From: Halomonas sp. M20
GTDB taxonomy: Bacteria; Pseudomonadota; Gammaproteobacteria; Pseudomonadales; Halomonadaceae
DNA: 64,000 nucleotides
Assembly: GCF_020622265.1 (NCBI RefSeq)
Contig: NZ_JACNMQ010000001.1
Coordinates: forward strand, 1,152,645 to 1,216,644
Direction: 5' to 3'
Shown: piece after piece, positions 19,556 through 27,517 of the stretch
Layout: the number at the start of each line of letters is the position of its first letter
Numbering within the stretch: position 1 is the first letter of the stretch
Notes under the pieces: generated by a model
What the model was told of the DNA's origin: nothing
Databases searched by the model: none
What the model saw: the letters and a program-made list of their open reading frames with translations, nothing else
Position numbers and translations under genes: made by a program

Positions 19556-19714
19556 CGAGAGTTTCCTGCCATAAGAGAAGTCCTTGAAGCTTGAAAGGCA
19601 TCCTGAATCGCTATGCTTGGCATGGATGGTAGACTGATACCAACTCATGTTTCCGTGCTGGCTAAATCAACGTTACAGCCTAGCATTGGAGTCGACCTCG
19701 AATAATGGAGCCTT

Positions 19715-20257
19715 ATGAGCGATCAGCTTACCGATCTCGATCAACCAGAGAGCGATGCCATTCCTCGCTGGTACTTGATTCAATGCAAGGGTGGTGAATC
19801 CTTTCGTGCCGCGGAGCACCTGAACAATCAGGACTACGAGGTATTTCATCCGGTGTTACAGGTACAAAAGAAACGTAACGGCAAGTTGCAATGGATCGAT
19901 GAGCCATTATTTCCTTACTATCTGTTCATTCGCCTTGATCGCCTGGCCAGCAACTGGCGGCCCATTCGTTCGACCCGCGGCGTGCTCAGGCTGGTCAGCT
20001 TTGGCAACGAACCCATTCCTGTCGATGACGAACTCGTCGCTACCTTGCACGATAGTGCTCAAGAGACGACTCCATCGAATGGCAACGTCTACTTTCGCTC
20101 AGGTGAGGCCATCGAGATTACCGACGGGCCTTTTCGGGCACTGCAGGCGGTTTTCGAAAGCCAGAAAGGCGAAGAGCGTGCGATCGTACTGCTCAACATG
20201 CTGCAGGGTCAGCAGCGTCTGGAAGTGCCCGTTCGCCATCTACGCCGTTCCGAATAA
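19715..20257 (+). CDS. rfaH: Transcription antiterminator RfaH
   Basis: NusG paralog that is recruited to RNA polymerase at ops elements and suppresses termination in long polysaccharide and surface operons, also counteracting silencers. The 180 residues have the NGN domain with RWYLIQCKGGESFRAAEHL, the LFPYYLFIRL strand and STRGVLRLVSFG, then a KOW domain (IEITDGPFRALQAVFES). ATG 19715 has GGAG 5 nt upstream. A perfect ops sequence lies in this window at 61858-61869, so the regulator and a possible target are both visible. Followed 18 nt later by the SlyD-like gene. Confidence 0.93.
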   Translation: MSDQLTDLDQPESDAIPRWYLIQCKGGESFRAAEHLNNQDYEVFHPVLQVQKKRNGKLQWIDEPLFPYYLFIRLDRLASNWRPIRSTRGVLRLVSFGNEPIPVDDELVATLHDSAQETTPSNGNVYFRSGEAIEITDGPFRALQAVFESQKGEERAIVLLNMLQGQQRLEVPVRHLRRSE

Positions 20258-20275
20258 TCTCGCAAGGAAGCTACT

Positions 20276-20785
20276 ATGACCATTGCCCCTCAGCACGTCG
20301 TGACGCTGCACTATACCTTACGTGACTCCGCCGGCAGCGTACTAGACGACTCATATCAGCGCAATGAGCCCCTGCAGTATCTTCATGGGCACGACAACAT
20401 CGTGCCCGGGCTTGAGCAGTCCCTGGATGGGCTTGCCAGTGGTGCTCGCACGACGATCACACTGGCCCCGGCCCGAGCCTATGGCATTCGGGATGAAGCC
20501 TTGGTGCAGAAAGTGTCACGAAGCGCCTTCGAGGGGGCGGAAGAGCTGGTGCCGGGCAAGCGGTTTCAGGCTCAGGGGCCTGATGGACCCCGAATCGTCA
20601 CCGTGATCGCCATTGACGACGATATCGTGACCGTGGATACCAACCATCCCCTGGCCGGAGAAACCCTGAGCTATAGCGTCGAGATATTGGATGTACGCAA
20701 GGCGACTCGAGCGGAACTGGCAAAGGGCCATCCGCTCAGCGAAGGTACTGAACATGCGCAAGTAGAAGATCGCAAGATTCCCTGA
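20276..20785 (+). CDS. SlyD-like FKBP peptidyl-prolyl isomerase
   Basis: Proline isomerase/chaperone of the SlyD branch, 169 residues. It has the FKBP half with LHYTLRDSAGSVLDDSY and YLHGHDNIVPGLEQSLDG, an inserted-flap (IF) region in the middle (about 75-125), and a closing NHPLAGETLSYSVEIL strand. Unlike E. coli SlyD, it has no histidine/cysteine-rich nickel-binding tail; the C-terminus is short and charged. AAGGAAG precedes the ATG. Likely co-transcribed with rfaH. Confidence 0.88.
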   Translation: MTIAPQHVVTLHYTLRDSAGSVLDDSYQRNEPLQYLHGHDNIVPGLEQSLDGLASGARTTITLAPARAYGIRDEALVQKVSRSAFEGAEELVPGKRFQAQGPDGPRIVTVIAIDDDIVTVDTNHPLAGETLSYSVEILDVRKATRAELAKGHPLSEGTEHAQVEDRKIP

Positions 20786-20838
20786 AACATGACTTCGGTC
20801 AATTGTTGTTACGCAATCGTTTGAGCTCGGTAAAAAAC

Positions 20839-20852
20839 TTGATTCAGGTCAA
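20839..20852 (+). promoter_or_regulatory. FNR/ANR box with class II promoter
   Basis: TTGATtcagGTCAA matches the FNR/ANR consensus TTGAT-N4-ATCAA at nine of ten positions. A -10-like TACAGT follows at 20875-20880, which puts a start near 20887 and the box centre near -41.5, the classic position for activation. The only gene it can serve is the 38-codon ORF at 20915. This predicts expression when oxygen is low. Confidence 0.65.
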
Positions 20853-20914
20853 GTTCAATGAGCCGCCCTTATCCTACAGTGAATTTATCGATTATGTGGA
20901 AGGGGGAACACGCC

Positions 20915-21031
20915 ATGTACTGGGATGATGCCGTCATTTTCGGGCTGGTGACTGTAGCGATGATGTTTGTCTTCATGGGCGGGTTCGTCACTTTCATCAT
21001 TCAAGATCAAAAGCGTAAGGGGAAGCAGTGA
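20915..21031 (+). CDS. Small single-helix membrane protein (38 aa)
   Basis: A short ORF with ATG 20915 and TGA 21029-21031. It encodes an acidic start (MYWDDAV), one long hydrophobic helix (about residues 8-28, rich in Val, Met, Phe and Gly) and a basic C-terminus (QDQKRKGKQ), which predicts an N-out, C-in orientation. AGGGGG lies at 20901-20906, about 8 nt upstream. It has its own FNR-box promoter and is closed by the terminator at 21109. Size and control resemble small subunits of respiratory oxidases, but this is only an analogy; I do not recognise the family. Confidence 0.65.
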   Translation: MYWDDAVIFGLVTVAMMFVFMGGFVTFIIQDQKRKGKQ

Positions 21032-21108
21032 TCGCGCTTACGCGGCATAGGCAATAGTGCGAGCAATAGTGCAAGTTTGTCGTCAGGGGAGGGGCAATGC
21101 CCCTTTGT

Positions 21109-21134
21109 AGCCGGCCTTCGGGTCGGCTTTTTTA
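21109..21134 (+). terminator. Rho-independent terminator
   Basis: AGCCG-gccttcgggt-CGGCT followed by seven T (21128-21134). It ends the transcript of the 38-aa ORF and lies 32 nt before the stop of the oppositely oriented EAL gene. Confidence 0.85.
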
Positions 21135-21165
21135 TGCGCGTAATTTACCTGGCCTCAGAACGTCA

Positions 21166-22626
21166 TCAAGTCGGCGCGAAGTTCGGGGGCGTTGCTTCCC
21201 GGTATTGCTCGAGCCAGTCGAGAACGTGACCCACATCCATGGGGCGTGCAATCAAATAGCCTTGTGCCTGATTGCAGCCGGCCTTGGTCAACAAGGCGAG
21301 CTGCTCGTGGGTTTCCACACCCTCGGCGACTACCTCAAGCCCGAAATCGTGTGCCAGTGCAATACTCGAATGCACGATCGTGGCATCTTCATGCTGCTTC
21401 GTTAGATTCATCACAAAGGATTTATCGATCTTGAGAACATCAAGGGGCAGGCGCCGCAACTGTGTCAGGGACGAATAGCCAGTGCCGAAATCGTCGATGG
21501 CGATAGTAACGCCTTCCTTACGCAACTTCTCGAGTAACAAAGCGACGGATTCAGGATCGAGCATCATCATTTGTTCGGTGATCTCGAGCATCAATTGGGT
21601 CGGAGCAATGTGTCTACGATGCAGGCCGGCAAGTAGTTTCCGCGCGAGTTGCGGATCGTCGAGATCAACGGCAGAAAGGTTGATCGCGATTTGCAGGGCA
21701 TGCCCGCTTGTCTGCCAGGCGGCCATGTGATCCATTACTTGATCGATCAGCCATTGTCCGATAAGGGCCATGTGCCCCGAATGTACCGCAAGTGGCAGGA
21801 ATTCATCCGGGTACAGCAACCCCAGTGTCGGATGTTGCCATTGGAGCAAGGCTTCAAAGCCAGTGACATCGCCACTGTCGAGCCGAATCTTGGGTTGGTA
21901 CACCACCCTGAGTTGCTGATCCTGGACGGCGTCCACCAGGTCTCCCAACAACTGCTTTTCCCGGGCATGGCGATGATCGAGGCCACTTTGATAGACATGA
22001 AATCCCTCGCGGGAATGGCGTGCCTGAATCAATGCAATGGAAGAGCGATGCAGTAGTTGATGCGCATCCCTGCCATTGTCCGGGCTTTGCAGCACCGCCA
22101 TGGAGATGGTTGGAATCAGTGACGTGCCCGAAAGCTTCAATGGCTGGCTCAATTGCTCTCGCAGGCGTTCGAGCAAGGTATTGTTCACGAAAGGCGGTGC
22201 CACCAATAGCAAGAATTCGTTACCGCACAGGCGATAGAGGCGTCCGTGATGATATTGCAGGCGGACGAGGCGATGAGTCAGGGCTACCAGCAGTTGATCG
22301 CCAATATCGTGACCTAACGTCTTGTTGATACGGTTGATATTGTCGATGCTTAGACGGATTACGAGAAAGGCACGATCCGCGGCGATCAGTTTTTGTATTT
22401 CATGATGAGCGAGGCTATGAGTGCCGATGCCCGTCAGGGGGTCGGTCTGTCGATGTTGCAGATGAGTAAGCAGCGTAAAAAAACGATTTTGCAGTCGGCC
22501 GACATGTTTTTCATGAGACGGATGGCGCCAAGCTGAACGCAATAGCTTTTCGGCCCCACGACTGACCCATAAAGCCAGGAATAGAAGAAAAAGCCCGATA
22601 AGACGAATTAGCACCGTGACAATCAC
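21166..22626 (-). CDS. Cyclic-di-GMP phosphodiesterase (degenerate GGDEF + EAL)
   Basis: A 486-residue protein with one N-terminal membrane helix (about 3-22), a GGDEF domain whose active loop reads CGNEF instead of GGDEF, and a C-terminal EAL domain. The EAL domain keeps the catalytic set: EALLQW (about 258), AINLSA, LEITEQ, IDDFGTGYSS, KIDKSFV, VVAEGVE and AQGYLIARPM. It should therefore hydrolyse c-di-GMP, while the GGDEF half is probably a regulatory GTP- or dinucleotide-binding module. The start is a GTG at 22626, inferred. It is 358 nt downstream of the hemoglobin gene and may be a separate unit. Confidence 0.88.
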   Translation of the reverse strand: MIVTVLIRLIGLFLLFLALWVSRGAEKLLRSAWRHPSHEKHVGRLQNRFFTLLTHLQHRQTDPLTGIGTHSLAHHEIQKLIAADRAFLVIRLSIDNINRINKTLGHDIGDQLLVALTHRLVRLQYHHGRLYRLCGNEFLLLVAPPFVNNTLLERLREQLSQPLKLSGTSLIPTISMAVLQSPDNGRDAHQLLHRSSIALIQARHSREGFHVYQSGLDHRHAREKQLLGDLVDAVQDQQLRVVYQPKIRLDSGDVTGFEALLQWQHPTLGLLYPDEFLPLAVHSGHMALIGQWLIDQVMDHMAAWQTSGHALQIAINLSAVDLDDPQLARKLLAGLHRRHIAPTQLMLEITEQMMMLDPESVALLLEKLRKEGVTIAIDDFGTGYSSLTQLRRLPLDVLKIDKSFVMNLTKQHEDATIVHSSIALAHDFGLEVVAEGVETHEQLALLTKAGCNQAQGYLIARPMDVGHVLDWLEQYREATPPNFAPT

Positions 22627-22984
22627 GCTAGTGTAGCGTTTTGACTGTCAGACGAGAAAATGACCAAACGCATTCAAATCGCTCTCGTAATATCTAGTTG
22701 ATGTTGATGGTTACTCAGCAATACTGGGTACTATTTACTGGTGTCGCGCTGAGGATGTACACGCTGTATCAGACAACAGCTACCTGCGTTGGTGCCAATT
22801 AGGTCAATAAACGGTGTTGTTTGTTCTCAATGGTCCTTGCTCAACTCTAGGCTTTACCCGAAAAGTATCTGCGCTTGTCTATGTGCCGTTAAAGATTGAC
22901 TCAATAAGCTCACTTACACCGCGTACACTCCGCTCTTTTTGCCAGCCCGTCACGCAGATTGAGATTGGCATCGAACAGGTCATG
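22627..22984. other. Intergenic region with one repeat apex
   Basis: No gene is supported in these 358 bases. The left part is the promoter and leader region for the EAL gene, which reads leftward. Positions 22908-22933 repeat the apex of the palindrome found at 8361-8385 with few changes (GCTCA-TTAC ... GTA-ACTCCGC), but the long flanking stems are not visible here, so it is a decayed or partial copy. Confidence 0.55.
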
Positions 22985-23428
22985 TCACTGCGCGACGATA
23001 TCGGCATTCATCGGCGCCAGTTTGCCGAGCAACCGGTTCTGGGCCGCCAGGGGGACGTCATTTGCTTCAAAGGCATGGATCAGGTTCTCGACTAGCGAAT
23101 TGAATTCGGCTTGAGTGTAGTTCTTGCCGCGATGGGATTCGCGCATGCTGTCACCAGTGTAGACGCAGGGCCCGCCACTGAGCATGCAGAACTGCTCGTT
23201 GAGCATGCGCTGCAGGCGCGAAATGTCGGCGTCGGCAAAGCGGACCACGATGCGTTCATCGTTGGCTATGTTGACCAGAAGATCCTCGACGATAGCGGCG
23301 ATACCCGCCTTTTCGCCGAGGGCATTGTAGGTCCAGGAGGACGTTTCGTCATCACTGGCATGAGCCGTGAGCGTACAGATGGCGAGCAGGAGTGGGGCGG
23401 TCAGACGGCGCCAGATCATTGTCGTCAT
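22985..23428 (-). CDS. Exported group I truncated hemoglobin
   Basis: A 147-residue globin with a signal peptide (hydrophobic 11-22, likely cleavage after TAHA at 24). It carries the group I trHb signature LNEQFCMLSGGPCVYTG followed by the presumed heme-ligating histidine in MRESHRG (H99). Most trHbs are cytoplasmic, so a periplasmic form is notable; it may bind NO, O2 or redox-active ligands. It is the last gene of a four-gene minus-strand operon (cupredoxin, GGDEF-EAL, DUF3034, trHb), 26 nt after DUF3034. Two extra cysteines (C81, C88) could form a disulfide. Confidence 0.87.
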   Translation of the reverse strand: MTTMIWRRLTAPLLLAICTLTAHASDDETSSWTYNALGEKAGIAAIVEDLLVNIANDERIVVRFADADISRLQRMLNEQFCMLSGGPCVYTGDSMRESHRGKNYTQAEFNSLVENLIHAFEANDVPLAAQNRLLGKLAPMNADIVAQ

Positions 23429-23454
23429 GCTGGTTTCTCCATGGTGTTCGTTCG

Positions 23455-24300
23455 TTAATAGGCGACTTGCAGGGACAGATAGCCGCCTTGTTGATCATCG
23501 AGTCCAGCGATACTGCCGAGATCGATCCAGGCCGCGGTCAAAGACAGATGCTTGTTGGGTACGAAAGCGACAAACACATCCTTCCATTCTTCTTCCTCCG
23601 CGAAGCTAAGCTGATCGGGCTTCTGGCGATACTCGAACCCCGCAAGCCAGCGTGGGGTCACGAAGATGCCTAGTGAGCCCTCCACTACCAGTTCTCGGGA
23701 GTCGTTGAGATCACCTCCAAAGCCCAGTAGTCCACCCTGATTGGCCTGGGTGCTGCGCAGGGTCGTGTTGAGTAGTAGATTGCGTCCAGCCACGGCATCG
23801 AAGAACAGCTTGCTGCCGGCCAGGTAGATATCGGTGCCACTGTCATCTCGAGCGCCTACAGCTCGAGGTAGACTGAAATCATCGAGACGCTTGTGCTGAA
23901 CGCCGAGGCTCCATTGTCCCCAGGGGTGATAGAGTACATCTCCGAACAGACGCGCCTTGGCGCCGATAATATCCTGTTCGAGCTTGCCGCCCAGCGTATC
24001 CAGCGCCAGATGCTGGCGAGCGAAGGAAATCTCCAGGCGGTTATAGAGATTGAGGGCCACGCCCTTCACATCTAGTGTGTAGTCGTCGATGCCAGCACGG
24101 CTGGCGGCAGCGGTGATGCCGAGACCATTGTCACTGGTCGTGCCATGTAGCACACCCCAAGGTACCAGGCCGCCACCAGCGGAGCCCTCGATCTGAGTCA
24201 CCCCGCCGGTCGCCAGAATCCGGTCGCCGGCATAGGCATTGGTGAGACCGGTAAGGCCTAGTATGAAAGTGAAGAAGAGTCTTTTCGCGCTGAAAGGCAT
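23455..24300 (-). CDS. DUF3034 family outer-membrane-type protein
   Basis: A 281-residue protein with a signal peptide (hydrophobic 8-18, cleavage near NAYA|G), the DUF3034 opening ILATGGVTQIEGSAGGGLVP, and alternating short amphipathic strands ending in an aromatic residue (LSLQVAY). This pattern suggests an outer-membrane beta barrel. ATG 24300 is preferred because the extra 19 codons upstream would spoil the signal peptide. It lies 14 nt after the GGDEF-EAL gene. The function is not known; a pore or sensor partner for the operon is an inference. Confidence 0.82.
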   Translation of the reverse strand: MPFSAKRLFFTFILGLTGLTNAYAGDRILATGGVTQIEGSAGGGLVPWGVLHGTTSDNGLGITAAASRAGIDDYTLDVKGVALNLYNRLEISFARQHLALDTLGGKLEQDIIGAKARLFGDVLYHPWGQWSLGVQHKRLDDFSLPRAVGARDDSGTDIYLAGSKLFFDAVAGRNLLLNTTLRSTQANQGGLLGFGGDLNDSRELVVEGSLGIFVTPRWLAGFEYRQKPDQLSFAEEEEWKDVFVAFVPNKHLSLTAAWIDLGSIAGLDDQQGGYLSLQVAY

Positions 24301-24314
24301 AGATGTCGCTCTGT

Positions 24315-26666
24315 TCAGGTTGGCGTGGGCAGCAGCACGACATCCCCGTCCACGCATCGACGATCATGCTCACGCTGCCAGGGGAGAACCGCCTCGGCGG
24401 GCATGGGTTTGGCGATGCCATAGCCTTGGGCATAGTCGCAACCGAGTGCGGCAAGACGCTTGAGCGTGACGATGTTTTCGACACCCTCGGCAACCAGTTC
24501 GAGCCCCAGGTTGTGGCCCATTTCGACGGTGGATCTGACGATAACCTCGTCATTCGGCTGTTGGTGCATATGCATGACGAAGGATTTATCGATCTTGAGC
24601 TCGCTGACCGGCATTCGCTTGAGCTGCGCCAGGGATGAATAGCCGGTTCCATAGTCGTCGATCGCCAGTTCGAGGCCGGCGTCACGCAACTGCATGAGCA
24701 ACGCGATCGCCCGAGATGGTTCGTGCATCACCGCACTTTCGGTGATTTCTAGCCGTAGTTGGGCTGCCGGGATTGCATGGTGTGCGAGGCATTCGCGTAA
24801 CTGCGCCGGCAATTCGTCGTTGCGAAGGTCCTCTGCCGAGAGATTGATGGCGACATTGACGACGACCCCTTCCCGGCGCCAGGCGCTCAACTGGTGCAGT
24901 ACGGTCGTCATCAGCCAGGCGGTTAGCAAGTCGATGTTGCCGGATTGCTCGGCGAGGGTGATGAATTCGTCCGGCGGAACGAAGCCGAGCTTAGGATGGT
25001 GCCAGCGGGCCAGAGCCTCGTACTGACGTACCCGACCACAATTTATGTCGATTTGGGGCTGGTAATACAGGCAGAGCTGGCCATCGCGTAGAGCCCTGGG
25101 CAGGTCGTGAATGATCTGCAACTGACGTTGATGATGTTCGTCGCTACCTGGCACATAACGCAGCGCCATGGTGTGCGTTTCCTTGGCCTGATACAGAGCG
25201 ATGTCCGAACGGCGTAGCAGCTGCGCAGGAGTATCGCCATGTTCGGGGCTGGCCACTTCGCCGATCGAGATCTTCAGCGTGACCTGAGTATCGGCGGTCA
25301 TCAGTGGCTCGCGCATTAGTGAGCCGAACCGTGCCATCATGCGGCCTGGAGCTTGATCCCCGGTTATCAGTAGCACGAATTCGTCGCCGCCGAAGCGATA
25401 GGACTGAATGTCCGATTGTTCCAAGAGACGCTGCGCTACCCCTATCAGCACCTGATCGCCCATGGCATAGCCGAGGATATCGTTTATTTGCTTGAAGTCA
25501 TTGATGTTCAGGCGCAGTAGCGTGAAGGGACTTCGCTGCGAGACGAGCTCGGCGATATCCTGTTCCGCCGTGGTGCGGTTGGGCAGACCGGTGAGTGAAT
25601 CATGACGCGACTGATACAACAGCTGTGCCTCGCGCCGATCCAGGCTTTGCTGCATGGTTGCCAGCGTATTGGCGAGCAGTGCGAACTCGCCCTTTACTGC
25701 AGGCTTGACGTCGGCGGCTCTCTCTCCTAAGCCGATACGACGTGCCATTTCGGCCAGGCGCTGAATAGGCCGGCTGATCATGCGGGCGCTAGTCACTGCA
25801 ATCATGGAGGTAACCAGCCAGGCGAGTGAGAAGATGATCAGCAGCTGAACCTTGAGTTCCTGGAAGGGCGCCATGAGAATCTGGCGGGAAGTCTGCAGCA
25901 CGGCGAAGATACTGCTGTCGTTTTGCCGTGCAAGGGTATAAGCCATCATCAGTGTTTCACCATCGTGGGTGAAACGCGGCCCGTCGACGAAATCCCCATT
26001 GCGGATACGGGACTCGAGCGACAACAGCATCTGTTGCTGCCGGGCGTCGAGAGTGGTGACGATATGCGGCGGTGTTTTGTCGTCGTCATAGGTGACGAAG
26101 GACACATCGTGACGAGTCAGCGAGCCAAGTGATTTCGCCAACGGTGAATCGAGCATGAAGCCCATGCCCACCCAGGCGATCAGGTTGGGTGCATACACGG
26201 GACTGAGTACCAACTGGTAGGGCGTATTGCCCAGCATGACGATACCGGCGCTGCCATTGTCGTGCTGAGCCTCTTGCCATAGTGCATCGAAGGGCAATCG
26301 GGAACCGATACCGAGGTTGCGATGGCTGTTGGCCTGCAGAACACCCTCGATATCCGTCAGCATGACCAGATCGGCGCCGATACGTTCGCCATGATTGGCC
26401 AGCACCGAGTCGATGGTGCGGCGATCGACGGTGGCGATGGCGGACTTGAAGCCGAAGTCTGCAGACAGCAATGCGACATTGTCACGCAGCTGTGCGCTGC
26501 GTATCGATAGCATGCGTTCCAGCACCCGTGCGCCTACCTGTAACTCCTGACTCCCTCGTTCCAGCGCCGCATCACTGGCGGTACGCAGCATGGCCGTAGC
26601 CGTGGCCAGTTGAGCCAGGATCAGCAGAATGGTCATGATGAGGATCAGACGAACACGGAAGCTCAC
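24315..26666 (-). CDS. Membrane sensor with HAMP, GGDEF and EAL domains
   Basis: A 783-residue dual c-di-GMP enzyme. It has membrane helix 1 at about 7-27, a periplasmic sensing domain of about 250 residues resembling a double Cache fold, helix 2 at about 283-303, a HAMP linker (SRPIQRLAEMARRI), GGDEF with the intact loop RFGGDEF (about 425), and EAL with EALARW (about 550), NLSAEDL, IDDYGTGYSS, KIDKSFV and YAQGYGIAKPM. Both active sites look complete, so the balance is presumably set by the periplasmic signal. GTG start with AGGAG upstream. The neighbouring cupredoxin, barrel and globin are all exported, which suggests that they act on, or report to, this sensor. Confidence 0.92.
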   Translation of the reverse strand: MSFRVRLILIMTILLILAQLATATAMLRTASDAALERGSQELQVGARVLERMLSIRSAQLRDNVALLSADFGFKSAIATVDRRTIDSVLANHGERIGADLVMLTDIEGVLQANSHRNLGIGSRLPFDALWQEAQHDNGSAGIVMLGNTPYQLVLSPVYAPNLIAWVGMGFMLDSPLAKSLGSLTRHDVSFVTYDDDKTPPHIVTTLDARQQQMLLSLESRIRNGDFVDGPRFTHDGETLMMAYTLARQNDSSIFAVLQTSRQILMAPFQELKVQLLIIFSLAWLVTSMIAVTSARMISRPIQRLAEMARRIGLGERAADVKPAVKGEFALLANTLATMQQSLDRREAQLLYQSRHDSLTGLPNRTTAEQDIAELVSQRSPFTLLRLNINDFKQINDILGYAMGDQVLIGVAQRLLEQSDIQSYRFGGDEFVLLITGDQAPGRMMARFGSLMREPLMTADTQVTLKISIGEVASPEHGDTPAQLLRRSDIALYQAKETHTMALRYVPGSDEHHQRQLQIIHDLPRALRDGQLCLYYQPQIDINCGRVRQYEALARWHHPKLGFVPPDEFITLAEQSGNIDLLTAWLMTTVLHQLSAWRREGVVVNVAINLSAEDLRNDELPAQLRECLAHHAIPAAQLRLEITESAVMHEPSRAIALLMQLRDAGLELAIDDYGTGYSSLAQLKRMPVSELKIDKSFVMHMHQQPNDEVIVRSTVEMGHNLGLELVAEGVENIVTLKRLAALGCDYAQGYGIAKPMPAEAVLPWQREHDRRCVDGDVVLLPTPT

Positions 26667-26687
26667 GCTAGCTTCTCCTATTGGACA

Positions 26688-27362
26688 TCACTGGACCGCC
26701 CGATCGAAGAGTGTTTGCAGGGAGGAGCGGGGCTGCTCGTTCCGGGGCGGTACCCGCAGTGTCAGGGCTACGGTTGCGTGTTCCCTCGTCGGGGTCACTT
26801 GTCGTTCCTGCCGTTGTTGTTGATCGCGCGACAGGCGAGGATGCCAGACACTCATACGCATCGAATGCTGTGCCACATCGTCGAAGCTGACCAATCCCTG
26901 GGCATCCGTGACGGCACGATGACTGGCATCACTGATGACCATGAAGGCCTGCATGTCGTCATGAATGTTGCAGCCCAGCGAAACCACGCCAGGTCTGTCA
27001 AAGACGACCGGCGGCTGTGGATCGTCGAGATACAGCTTGAGCTCGAATGGTTTGGCGGGCGAAAAGGAGTAGACGTGATGACGGGTATCGTCGCGATTGG
27101 GAAAGAATACGGCGGTGCCGGTGGGAATCGTCAGCACGTGCGGAATGAAGGCACGATCACGTTGGGCGATCTCACGCTGCTCGTCTGTCATCGCTGGAGG
27201 AGCATAATCGTATAGCTCGACCACTGCATGCTCGAGAGGCGTACCATCGGCGGCGTCGATGACCTTGACCGGGAATGTGATGGCCTGCGCCCGCATCGCC
27301 AACAGCGAAGCGAGGAACACAACGATGGCGGTTCCTCGCCGTAATAGAAGTCGGGTCTTCAT
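26688..27362 (-). CDS. Periplasmic cupredoxin-like (methylamine-utilisation type) protein
   Basis: A 224-residue secreted protein (signal peptide 1-27, ending MRAQA). It has an Ig/carboxypeptidase-regulatory-like start, PVKVIDAADGTPLEHAVVEL, then a plastocyanin-like fold with TRHHVYSFSP (H95/H96) and VVSLGCNIHDDMQAFM (C131, H134, Met 137 or 141). These are the His-Cys-His-Met ligands of a type 1 copper site. It is the first gene of the operon, 21 nt before the GGDEF-EAL sensor, so a copper redox protein is translated with a c-di-GMP enzyme. A role as electron carrier or redox ligand for the sensor is inference. Confidence 0.85.
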   Translation of the reverse strand: MKTRLLLRRGTAIVVFLASLLAMRAQAITFPVKVIDAADGTPLEHAVVELYDYAPPAMTDEQREIAQRDRAFIPHVLTIPTGTAVFFPNRDDTRHHVYSFSPAKPFELKLYLDDPQPPVVFDRPGVVSLGCNIHDDMQAFMVISDASHRAVTDAQGLVSFDDVAQHSMRMSVWHPRLSRDQQQRQERQVTPTREHATVALTLRVPPRNEQPRSSLQTLFDRAVQ

Positions 27363-27409
27363 CGGAATGCCTGCACCGATAGCGTGGTTGTAGGTGGCTC
27401 TACAAGGGA

Positions 27410-27436
27410 CTATCGGTAGCAGGCAGGAATACTTGA
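27410..27436 (-). promoter_or_regulatory. Candidate sigma-28 (FliA) promoter of the cupredoxin operon
   Basis: Read on the minus strand: TCAAG (27436-27432), 14 nt, then ACCGATAG (27417-27410). The FliA pattern is TCAAG-N14-GCCGATAA, so the spacing is exact and six of eight -10 bases match. The predicted leader is about 40 nt. The -10 octamer also forms an inverted repeat with 27375-27382, enclosing a second hairpin TTGTAG/CTACAA, so an operator or leader hairpin is an alternative reading. Confidence 0.4.
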
Positions 27437-27469
27437 GAAGAAATCACAATCCGAAGGAAGAATCGTGAT

Positions 27470-27495
27470 AAGAAACGAAGGCTCATGAGGAGCCT
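27470..27495 (-). terminator. Probable terminator of proS
   Basis: On the minus strand AGGCTC-ctcat-GAGCCT is followed by the T-rich TCGTTTCTT. It lies 23 nt past the proS stop. Confidence 0.6.
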
Positions 27496-27517
27496 CCGCG
27501 TGTCGTTTTAGTGATGC

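Noticed and set aside
20276..20785. Calling the isomerase SlyD with metallochaperone function
   Set aside because: The His/Cys-rich tail needed for nickel delivery is absent, so only isomerase/chaperone activity is supported.
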